A DNA stretch of 36,478 nt, from positions 1-36,478 of the forward strand of contig CAZLDQ010000028.1 of the NCBI GenBank assembly GCA_964558295.1, written 5' to 3'. This document shows positions 16,705-23,922 of the stretch, in pieces; positions within the stretch are counted from its first letter, which is position 1, and each line of letters opens with the position of its first letter. Origin of the DNA: JBDKTH01 sp964558295. GTDB lineage: Bacteria > Planctomycetota > Planctomycetia > Pirellulales > Thermoguttaceae. The translations under genes and the position numbers were made by a program. The notes under the pieces were generated by a model, which was not told the DNA's origin, did not search any database, and saw nothing but the letters and a program-made list of their open reading frames with translations.

Positions 16705-16935
16705 ATGGCGCAAGGTGTGATTAAGAAAATCGTGTCAGATCGCGGGTTTGGTTTTATCGCAGCCAGCCACGATGGCGCACGGCGGGATGAGATCTTCTTC
16801 CATCATTCGATTGTGGAAGGCGGACAGTTCGACAACCTGCGAGAGGGCCAGACGGTCGAGTACGAAATCGACGAGAACCCAAGTAACCGCCGCCAGGGCA
16901 AAGGTCCAAGGGCGGCAGTCGTTCGGCCAGTGTAG
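16705..16935 (+). CDS. Cold-shock domain protein B
   Basis: A 76-residue cold-shock domain protein. RNP1 reads RGFGFI and RNP2 IFFHHSIV. Between them is a loop several residues longer than usual (AASHDGARRDE), and a basic segment SNRRQGKGPRAAVVRPV closes the protein. It should act as a single-stranded nucleic-acid chaperone. The ATG at 16705 is chosen because GAGGAG (16691-16696) lies 8 bases upstream and overlaps the in-frame GTG at 16696. The leader GAGGAGTGG followed by five bases and ATG is the same as for csp A. Unlike csp A, its predicted leader is short, so regulation may differ. No clear terminator is seen before the esterase gene, 288 bases away. Confidence 0.92.
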   Translation: MAQGVIKKIVSDRGFGFIAASHDGARRDEIFFHHSIVEGGQFDNLREGQTVEYEIDENPSNRRQGKGPRAAVVRPV

Positions 16936-17223
16936 GAACAAGCTCGCCTGGCCAATCGTCGCCCAAGCAGCGTCACCTACCTGCAAATCTCATGGTCGAT
17001 GTTCCTGTTCCCAAACGGCTACGACCTGTGCTGTTCTCCTGCCGAGGCAGTCCGTCGTGGCCGACGGGAAACGTATGGAATGTACACGAGGCCCTCGGCG
17101 ATCAGGTGTGCCTTTTGATGAGCATACGCACCGCCTGCAGCCCAAGCCCCAACGACTTCATTCCCGTATTGCCCCCAAGCTTTCCACAGAGTTGCCTCGC
17201 TCGCAGTCATTGAGAGGAACCCC

Positions 17224-19764
17224 ATGCACGCCCATCAGCTTCGTCAGCCGTCTTGCAATACGCTCTGTCTCTCCTGCCTGCTGATTGCTCTCTGCTGTCT
17301 TCCCTTGTATGGCGAGCAACTTCTGCTCCAGGTCGAGGATTTCGACGGCCCGTGGAAACGCCAGACCAATATTTCAGGGTACTTGGGCACCGGCTTCTGT
17401 ACCTCGAACGCCAATCCCAAGGTCGCGACGACTGTGATGCAGAAAACCGTTTCGCTTAACGAGGCGGGCCATTATGTTGTGTGGATGCGGGCCTACTCCT
17501 CAGACAACTCTCCGCGGGCAGTCCGTGTCGAGGTTAACGGCAAACAATTGGCGGTTACGCACAAGGCCAAACGCAGCGGTTGGAGCTGGCAGCGGGCCGG
17601 CGAGTTAGACCTTGGCGAGGGAAACGTCCACATTACCGTGCGTGATGCCGATGTCGGCTTCGAGTCGGCCGACGCCGTGCTACTAACCAACCGGCAAGAC
17701 GACGATCCCGGAGCCGAAGATCGCCAATGGTCTGTCTATCCAGAGTCCCTCCCGGACCGGGCCAGTGCCCTGCGTTTCAATATCGACGCCTGCGTGGCCT
17801 TGTCCCAGGCACAAAAAGTCCCCGTTTCGCAGCAAGCATGGCAATCGCGTCGAATTGAGGTGGAAAAAAGACTGGCGACGGTCCTCGGCCTGGAACCGCG
17901 CCCCGAAGCCACGCCGCTCAATGCACGCGTCACGGGCCGGGCCGAACGCGACGGGTACACGGTGGAAAACGTAATCTTCGAAAGCCGCCCGCATTTCTAC
18001 GTGACGGCAAACGTCTACGTGCCTAAGAATGCTCCGCGACCGCTTCCGGCCGTCGTGGTCACTGCCGGTCATTCGATGCGGGAAGGGAAGAACTATGGCC
18101 TCTACCGAACGGCACAGCTTGCCCTGGTCCGCCACGGGTTTGTCGTGTTGGCCCATGATCCGATCGGCCAAGGAGAGCGAATGCTGCCGGGCAATTCGCA
18201 CCCGGTCGGCTATCCGGCGTTCCTGGTCGGCATGACCAATGAAGGCGTGATCGTCTGGGACACGATTCGAGCCCTAGACTACCTCCTGACGCGGCCTGAG
18301 GTCGACCCAACGCGAATCGGTCTGACCGGTAATTCCGGCGGCGGCGAGAATACCTTTTACACGATGGCGTTGGAGCCGCGTTTTGCGGCGGCAGTCTCCT
18401 GTTGCTTCGTCTGTTCCTATGAAGCATGGATCAAGGACGGCGGTAACCACTGTATCTGCAACCACATGCCGGGTCTCTGCCGGGAATTCGAACAATTCGA
18501 ACTCATCGGGCTCTGCACGCCGCGTCCTTTCCTGGCCTGCAACGGGGCTAAGGACCCGATCTTCCCGATCGACGGTACGCGATCGACAATCGCACGGGCC
18601 AAGCAGATCTACGGCTTTGGCAACGGAGCCAACCGGGTAGCTTTGGCCGAGGCCCCGCTTCCCCACGGCTGGTCGCTCCCCCTACGCGAAGCCACCTGTG
18701 GTTGGCTAACCCATTGGCTCAAAGAGGAAGGCGATGGCACTCCAATCACTGAACCGAAGATCGAGGTGGAAGACTGGAAGTCCCCCGACCTGCAGTGCCT
18801 CAAGACTGGCCAGATGCCGGCCGATGCCAAGACGTATATCGACCTGATCCGAGAAGAGGCCCAACAGCGTCTTCTCGTGTCGTATCCGCCTGTGCCCACC
18901 GCAAAAGACGCCCACACGACTTGGGCGATCTCGCTCCGCAAGCGGCTCTGGGACACGCTGGGCGGTGAACCGGCCGCTTTCCATGCACAAGCCAATGTGG
19001 TGGGGACATTCACCTGGGAGGGACACCGCGTCGAACGGCTCGCCCTCCAGACCGAACCCACCTTAGAAGTTCCCGCCCTCTTCATCCGGCCGGCGGGCGT
19101 CTCTGGCCCCACACCGGTCGTGATCCTGCTCGATGACGACGGCAAAGCAGTGGTCTGCCGTTCGGCAGTTGCCAAGGGATTGCTCCAGCGCGGCATCGCC
19201 TTGTTGGCCTTAGATGCCCGCGCGCTCGGTGAAGGGACCGTTCCGGACAATCATTGTGCCAGCGATGCGATTGTGTTAGGCCGTCCGCTGTTAGCCCAGC
19301 AAGCATGGGACGTAATCGCCGCCGCCCAATACCTGGCCGAACGGTCGGATGTCGCCCAACAGCGTATTGCGGTGTATGGTAAAGGCGAGGTATCCCTGAT
19401 CGCCTTAGTCGCTGGTGCCCTGAGCGAGAATTTCTGCAGCGTCGTCCTTGAGAACGGCATGGGCAGTTTCGTTCACAGCATCGCCGACCCGCTCCCACGC
19501 CCGCTTTGGGTTTATGCACCGAACATTCTCAAGGTGGCCGACATTCCACAACTGTTGGCCCTCTGTGCCCCGCGGCCCCTGTGCTGGCAAAACCCGACTG
19601 GAACAAGCGGACGATTAGCAGCGGACGAACTTCGCGTTCTCGCCCAACCGGCCGCAACGAGCTATACGACGCTCGGCAACGACGGTGCATTCCAGGCCGT
19701 CACGAATGCGAACCCCGACGAGCAAGTCCTTGGATTCCTTGTGCGAACATTGACCACGAACTGA
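17224..19764 (+). CDS. Secreted two-lobed alpha/beta hydrolase (acetylxylan-esterase-like)
   Basis: An 846-residue exported protein. After a signal peptide (residues 1-31), residues about 32-155 form a beta-rich, carbohydrate-binding-like module (LLLQVEDFDGPW at its start). The first alpha/beta-hydrolase lobe (about 165-500) resembles acetylxylan esterase/dienelactone hydrolase proteins. It carries nucleophile Ser371 in GLTGNSGGG, an acid at Asp444 (NGAKDPIFP) and His481 (PLPHGW). A second lobe (about 560-846) repeats the fold, but its nucleophile elbow reads VYGKGEV with Gly721 where serine belongs, so it looks catalytically dead. A role in deacylating plant or algal polysaccharide is inferred. 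AGAGGA lies 5-6 bases upstream of the ATG. It is followed by the sulfatase remnant on the same strand, which hints at a former polysaccharide-degradation set. Confidence 0.83.
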   Translation: MHAHQLRQPSCNTLCLSCLLIALCCLPLYGEQLLLQVEDFDGPWKRQTNISGYLGTGFCTSNANPKVATTVMQKTVSLNEAGHYVVWMRAYSSDNSPRAVRVEVNGKQLAVTHKAKRSGWSWQRAGELDLGEGNVHITVRDADVGFESADAVLLTNRQDDDPGAEDRQWSVYPESLPDRASALRFNIDACVALSQAQKVPVSQQAWQSRRIEVEKRLATVLGLEPRPEATPLNARVTGRAERDGYTVENVIFESRPHFYVTANVYVPKNAPRPLPAVVVTAGHSMREGKNYGLYRTAQLALVRHGFVVLAHDPIGQGERMLPGNSHPVGYPAFLVGMTNEGVIVWDTIRALDYLLTRPEVDPTRIGLTGNSGGGENTFYTMALEPRFAAAVSCCFVCSYEAWIKDGGNHCICNHMPGLCREFEQFELIGLCTPRPFLACNGAKDPIFPIDGTRSTIARAKQIYGFGNGANRVALAEAPLPHGWSLPLREATCGWLTHWLKEEGDGTPITEPKIEVEDWKSPDLQCLKTGQMPADAKTYIDLIREEAQQRLLVSYPPVPTAKDAHTTWAISLRKRLWDTLGGEPAAFHAQANVVGTFTWEGHRVERLALQTEPTLEVPALFIRPAGVSGPTPVVILLDDDGKAVVCRSAVAKGLLQRGIALLALDARALGEGTVPDNHCASDAIVLGRPLLAQQAWDVIAAAQYLAERSDVAQQRIAVYGKGEVSLIALVAGALSENFCSVVLENGMGSFVHSIADPLPRPLWVYAPNILKVADIPQLLALCAPRPLCWQNPTGTSGRLAADELRVLAQPAATSYTTLGNDGAFQAVTNANPDEQVLGFLVRTLTTN

Positions 19765-19837
19765 CCGAGCGAGTCTCGCATATACTTCGCAAGAATGCCC
19801 TCCTGGCAGTCCCTTTTTCGTTTCCTTAGTCCACAGC

Positions 19838-20450
19838 GGTGACGGACTTGGACAGACTCCCGACTACTGGGGCAACACCTATTTCTCACCGCCCCTGCTC
19901 GATAACGAAAAACCGGTCAAGACCGAGGGCCATTGTACCGACGTCTTTTTCCGAGGAGCCCTGCAGTTCCTCGAAGCCACCCGCGACCGGCCGTTCTTTC
20001 TCTACCTGCCAACCAACGCGTCTCGCGGCGCTTATCAGGTTGCCGAGGCCTGCAACAGCCCCATCGGTGAGAATCCCCAGCCCTGGCGGCAGTCGGCCGT
20101 CTTGACCGAACCGTATCGCCTGATCAACGGCAAGGGACTCTACGACCTCTGCCAGGATCCTAGGCAGCAGAAGAACATCGCCGGCCAGCGGCCGGAGGTG
20201 GTGATTTCGCTCCGGAAAGCGTACGAAACGTGATATGCCGACGTTTCTCGCCGTTTCGATGAATACTGTGAGATCGTACACGGCTCCCCAAGGCCAAGCC
20301 GACGGTGCTGACCTGCCACGATTGGCATGACCTGGAGCTCCCCTGGGACCAACCCCACATTCTCAACCGCTTGATTGCCAACGGGTTCTGGGCAGTGGAT
20401 GTCGAACGGGAAGGCTCCTGCGAGATCATACTCCGTGAGCGGCCGGTCTG
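19838..20450 (+). pseudogene. Decayed arylsulfatase gene (remnant)
   Basis: Pieces of a family S1 sulfatase remain in order. Frame 2 from 19838 encodes GQTPDYWGNTYF, GHCTDVFFRGALQFLEATRDRP and FFLYLPTNAS, typical of the central domain. The same frame then jumps straight to the late signature PWRQSAVLTEPYRLINGK, GLYDLCQDPRQQKNIAG and RPEVV, so a block of perhaps 150-200 codons is missing. A TGA at 20231 interrupts where the family has Trp, and ADVSRRFDEYCEIV continues after it. A frameshift near 20285-20310 moves the last piece (TCHDWHD, ANGFWAVDVEREG) to frame 1. The N-terminal half with the C/S-x-P-x-R formylglycine site is absent. The gene cannot make an active enzyme. It lies directly behind the esterase gene. 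Confidence 0.82.
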
Positions 20451-20813
20451 GGCCAATAGAAGATCACGTCACGCACATCACAGGTTGGCGAAAAATACGG
20501 GTTAAGGGGAAGGCTGAGAGTGTTATCCCCATCTTGCGGGATGGGACCTATCCGAAAGCGGAATAGCGGCCACGCTTTTCTCTGCTTAGGCTAGATCAAT
20601 GTGGTGGCGGAAACGCAACATGCACGTCTCCGATCCACCACACATCCTGGGCGGCGTAGCTGAGTCTACCTACCAAACGCCCCCGATATTCCCACCTTTG
20701 ACCGCGTGAGCAAAGACCGCTGCACTTGGCACGGAATCTGCTTTTTTCGAGAGATGGATTCAGCAAGTGGCCTTTCAGCTACACGGAACAACGCAATCCA
20801 GGAGAGACAACTG
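20451..20813. other. spacer after the sulfatase remnant
   Basis: About 360 bases with no recognised gene. A frame ending at 20566 encodes GWRKIRVKGKAESVIPILRDG, which I cannot place; it may be debris of the same or another broken gene. A ribosome-binding site for the next gene lies at 20800-20804. Confidence 0.35.
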
Positions 20814-21053
20814 ATGATGACTCGTGGTGTGAAGGTACTTGACCCGATTTCGGATATCAATCAGGTCGACTGGCTGTGCATCTCAGTGGGCGAATGTCCG
20901 GACGAAGAAACCGAGCGTTTTTTGACCGCAACCCATTTCCGCGTCCCTCATGAGCCTTGGGGCCATGCCGGGGCATTTGTCGAACCTGTGGTTGTGCGTC
21001 GCACTCGTCGCCGGATCCTCTTCCGTCAGAAATCAGGGCTTGCCATAGGATAA
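20814..21053 (+). CDS. Small hypothetical protein, 79 residues
   Basis: No family is named. The protein has a hydrophobic strand (VDWLCISVG), an acidic patch (ECPDEETERFL) and a basic C-terminal strand pair (VEPVVVRRTRRRILFRQKSGL) and appears cytosolic. Evidence that it is a gene: AGGAG (20800-20804) nine bases before the ATG and a nearly perfect hairpin terminator 70 bases after the stop. Upstream in-frame codons to 20706 exist but precede the ribosome site. It lies between the sulfatase remnant and argC and shares no obvious role with either. The alternating hydrophobic/basic C-terminus could bind nucleic acid or an acidic partner, but this is speculation. Confidence 0.55.
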   Translation: MMTRGVKVLDPISDINQVDWLCISVGECPDEETERFLTATHFRVPHEPWGHAGAFVEPVVVRRTRRRILFRQKSGLAIG

Positions 21054-21122
21054 TTTCGGTCTGCGCAGGTGACTGCAAGGGGCTTTGCCAGGCCCCCATC
21101 AGAAGGTTTTCAGTCAGCACTC

Positions 21123-21171
21123 CGACCTCGGCCTCAAGGGGCCCCCGCTTGAGACCGAGGTCGTTTCCTTT
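21123..21171 (+). terminator. strong hairpin terminator before argC
   Basis: 16-bp stem with one mismatch: left arm 21123-21138 (CGACCTCGGCCTCAAG), right arm 21148-21163, 9-base loop, then TTTCCTTT. Confidence 0.85.
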
Positions 21172-21302
21172 CAAGCCTCCGCCCTCTTCTATCGCAAAGG
21201 TTTAGCAGCCTGTTGGCGTCGTCCACTATTTGGGAAAAGCGGCTCCCCCCAAACCGTGTTAGCTTGTCCCGATGAAAACGAGGCGCAGGAGGTCGTCCCC
21301 CC

Positions 21303-21332
21303 TTGGCGGCCGTTCAGTCGACCGAGTATACT
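21303..21332 (+). promoter_or_regulatory. candidate argC promoter
   Basis: TTGGCG (21303-21308), 18 bases, then TATACT (21327-21332), giving a leader of about 36 bases. The 200 bases between the preceding terminator and argC hold no gene. No ARG box was recognised. Confidence 0.4.
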
Positions 21333-21374
21333 TCGGGATTCCCACTTCGCATTTGCTCTAAGCTAGCTACTGCC

Positions 21375-22382
21375 ATGACACGGATCGCCATTTTGGGTGC
21401 CACGGGCTACACAGCCGTGGAACTGATCAAGATTCTCCTGCGTCACCCAGAAGCAGAAATCGTCGCAGTCACCAGCCGCCAAGAGGGAAACCCTCACATC
21501 GCCAGCGTCCACCCCTCGCTGACGTACCGCTTGGACCTGACGCTGGAAAACCTCGGCCCGGCCGAGATCGCCTCACGGGCGGAGTGTGTATTCAGTTGCC
21601 TGCCGCATGGGGCCAGCGCGGCCTTTGTCGCGCCCTTACTGGCAGCGGGCTGCCGAGTTGTCGACTTTAGTGCTGACTATCGCCTGAATGATCCCGAGGT
21701 CTATGCTGAATGGTACGGGCAGAGACATCCCGACGCTGAGCGGTTGGGTAAAGTTGTCTATGGACTGCCCGAATTGTTCCGCGAACGGATTCCCCCTGCC
21801 CAGTTGGTCGCCAACCCAGGCTGCTATCCAACCTCGGCGATCCTTGCCCTGGCACCGCTGTTGAAGGCCGGCTTGGTCCAGACGGAAGACATTATCATTG
21901 ATTCGAAAAGCGGGGTCACGGGAGCCGGCCGGACCCCGAAGCTGACCACGCTTTACCCCGAGTGCAACGAGAGCATCTCGGCCTATAATGTTGGGCGGCA
22001 CCGCCATACTCCGGAGATCGAACAGGTACTCGGCATCGCGGCGGGGAAGAGTCTTGAAGTCGTCTTCACCCCCCATTTGACTCCGATGGATCGTGGCATC
22101 CTCACGGTGACCTACTCGCGTCCCGCCAAGGAGTTGAACGAAGAAATGGTCCTTCAGACCCTGCGCGACTTCTACGACGATGAGCCGTTTGTTCGCGTTG
22201 TTGACCACTTGCCCGGCACCAAGGATACGGTCGACACCAATTTCTGCGATATCACCGCTCGAATCGTGCGGGGACGCGTTTTGACAATCAGTTGCATCGA
22301 CAATCTTATCAAAGGCGCTTCCGGTGCAGCGGTCCAGAATTTCAATTTGATGTACGGTTATCCGGAGACACTGGCCCTCTAA
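21375..22382 (+). CDS. argC: N-acetyl-gamma-glutamyl-phosphate reductase
   Basis: Third step of arginine biosynthesis: NADPH-dependent reduction of N-acetylglutamyl phosphate to the semialdehyde in the cytosol. The 335 residues match the type 1 family. The Rossmann motif ILGATGYTAVELI lies at the N-terminus. Catalytic Cys150 is in NPGCYPTSA, followed by DSKSGVTGAGR and the RHRHTPEIEQ substrate/dimer region; FTPHLTPMDRGI is also diagnostic. The ATG at 21375 begins MTRIAILGATGY; the longer frame from 21303 would read through the promoter. No clear Shine-Dalgarno is visible. argJ follows on the same strand after a 135-base gap, the usual argC-argJ order. Confidence 0.96.
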   Translation: MTRIAILGATGYTAVELIKILLRHPEAEIVAVTSRQEGNPHIASVHPSLTYRLDLTLENLGPAEIASRAECVFSCLPHGASAAFVAPLLAAGCRVVDFSADYRLNDPEVYAEWYGQRHPDAERLGKVVYGLPELFRERIPPAQLVANPGCYPTSAILALAPLLKAGLVQTEDIIIDSKSGVTGAGRTPKLTTLYPECNESISAYNVGRHRHTPEIEQVLGIAAGKSLEVVFTPHLTPMDRGILTVTYSRPAKELNEEMVLQTLRDFYDDEPFVRVVDHLPGTKDTVDTNFCDITARIVRGRVLTISCIDNLIKGASGAAVQNFNLMYGYPETLAL

Positions 22383-22397
22383 GGGCCAATTTGTGAA

Positions 22398-22424
22398 CCG
22401 TCGCAGGGATTCTCCGGGCGACGG
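22398..22424. repeat. short hairpin between argC and argJ
   Basis: Perfect 7-bp stem CCGTCGC/GCGACGG (22398-22404 with 22418-22424) and a 13-base loop. No T-run follows, so it is not a standard terminator. It may stabilise or partly attenuate the argC transcript. Confidence 0.3.
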
Positions 22425-22517
22425 TGGTTGGCAGAGTATTGCCGCTTCGATCCCCGTTTTCTGGCAACAGGAACCCACGTCAGTTGAGGTTCCCCCTTTT
22501 TGGAGATGACGAAACCC

Positions 22518-23711
22518 ATGGCACTTCGCGTTCCCCAAGGCTTTCGGCTGGCCGGTGTCTACTCCGGGGTCAAGCGTGACCCGCGGAAACAAGACCTGAC
22601 CTTGGTCGTCTCGGACGTCCCGGCCGTTGCGGCTGGTGTCTATACTAAGAATCTGGTTCATGCCGCACCGGTGGCCCTGGACCGTTCCCGGACGCCCAGC
22701 GATCGCATCCGCGCCGTGGTCATCAACTCGGGAAACGCCAACGCTTGCACCGGCGAGAAGGGGCTGGAAGACGCCAAGCAGATGACCCGGCTGGCCGCGC
22801 AGATCTGCGGTGCCGAGGAAGATCAAGCCCTGGTCCTTTCCACCGGAATCATCGGGACCTACCTGCCAATGGAGAAGATCGCCGACGGGATCAAGATGGC
22901 CGCGGCCCAACTTGGTACCGATGAAGAGACAATTCTGGCCGCCGCACGCGGCATGCTCACCACCGATACGTTCCACAAAGTGGCCTGCAAAACACTTACG
23001 ATCGACGGCCGCGATATCACCGTCCTCGGCATGGCCAAGGGAGCAGCCATGATGGGCCCCAACATGGCCACCATGCTCGCCCTAATCATTACCGACGCCA
23101 CGCTCGACAAGCAGACCGCGCAGGAATCCCTCGTCTACGCCGTCAATGAGACATTCAATTGCATCAGTGTCGACGGTCACATGAGCACCAACGACTCCGT
23201 GCTCCTGGTGGCCAATGGAGCGTCCGGTGGCCAGCCGCTGACGGGCGAGAGCCTGAAGAGCTTCCATAAGGAGCTCGTCGACGTCTGCGAGGAATTGGCC
23301 AAGTCGATTCCCAACGATGGCGAAGGTTGCACTCATCTGATCACGCTCGAAGTGACCGGCTGTGCCGACCGCGCAGCAGCCATGCAGATCGCCAAGACCG
23401 TGGCCAACAGCCCGCTGGTCAAAACGGCAATCCACGGCGCAGACCCCAACTGGGGACGTATCGTGTCGGCCGCCGGGTACGCGGGAGTCCCCTTCGATCC
23501 GGCCGGCGTAACCCTACACGTCAATGGGTTCCTGCTTTATGAGAATGGAGCCCCGGTCAATTTCGACTCCAAGGTCGTCTCCGAGTCAATCCGCAACAAC
23601 CGTGACACTTCTATTCACCTACAGTTTGGCGAAGGCGATTCGCAGATCCGCTTCTGGACCTCGGATCTGACAGCCGAGTATGTCCGGCTCAACGCCGACT
23701 ATCATACGTGA
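22518..23711 (+). CDS. argJ: Glutamate N-acetyltransferase (ornithine acetyltransferase)
   Basis: Transfers acetyl from N-acetylornithine to glutamate, closing the acetyl cycle of arginine biosynthesis; many members also use acetyl-CoA for the first step. The precursor of 397 residues self-cleaves into two chains between Ala184 and Thr185 in MGPNMATMLA, Thr185 becoming the N-terminal nucleophile. Other family stretches are GFRLAGVYSGVK, VINSGNANACTG, STGIIGTYLPMEKI, NDSVLLVANG and DPNWGRI. The start is uncertain: GGAG at 22502-22505 touches the ATG at 22506 and is 12 bases from the ATG at 22518, which is chosen. A strong terminator follows. With argC upstream this supplies two of the acetyl-cycle steps; argB and argD are not in the window. 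Confidence 0.95.
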   Translation: MALRVPQGFRLAGVYSGVKRDPRKQDLTLVVSDVPAVAAGVYTKNLVHAAPVALDRSRTPSDRIRAVVINSGNANACTGEKGLEDAKQMTRLAAQICGAEEDQALVLSTGIIGTYLPMEKIADGIKMAAAQLGTDEETILAAARGMLTTDTFHKVACKTLTIDGRDITVLGMAKGAAMMGPNMATMLALIITDATLDKQTAQESLVYAVNETFNCISVDGHMSTNDSVLLVANGASGGQPLTGESLKSFHKELVDVCEELAKSIPNDGEGCTHLITLEVTGCADRAAAMQIAKTVANSPLVKTAIHGADPNWGRIVSAAGYAGVPFDPAGVTLHVNGFLLYENGAPVNFDSKVVSESIRNNRDTSIHLQFGEGDSQIRFWTSDLTAEYVRLNADYHT

Positions 23712-23772
23712 AAGCGTAAACGGCGATTGCCGCCGCAGTAGCCGAGCGGCCGTCGGAGAAGCACTTACCCCC

Positions 23773-23821
23773 ACTGACCGGTGGTTGCCTACAGGAAGCC
23801 CCCACCGGTCAGTCGCTTTTT
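23773..23821 (+). terminator. Rho-independent terminator after argJ
   Basis: Perfect 12-bp stem ACTGACCGGTGG/CCACCGGTCAGT (23773-23784 with 23802-23813), 17-base loop, then CGCTTTTT. Confidence 0.88.
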
Positions 23822-23892
23822 GGGGGGAAACCGGCCTTTCCATGTAGTCACGGCACCAGTACACTCCGCCGTGAATAGAACCTTTGGTTTGG

Positions 23893-23901
23893 TGGTAGAA
23901 T
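23893..23901 (+). promoter_or_regulatory. candidate extended -10 promoter of the glycosyltransferase gene
   Basis: TG (23893-23894), one base, TAGAAT (23896-23901). No -35 is obvious. The leader would be only about 15 bases, just enough for the GGAGGG ribosome site at 23914. Confidence 0.3.
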
Positions 23902-23922
23902 CGCCCCGTCCATGGAGGGACC

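Noticed and set aside
21636..22976. 446-codon minus-strand open frame across argC and argJ
   Set aside because: Antisense shadow of two clear biosynthetic genes; the product has no recognisable motif.
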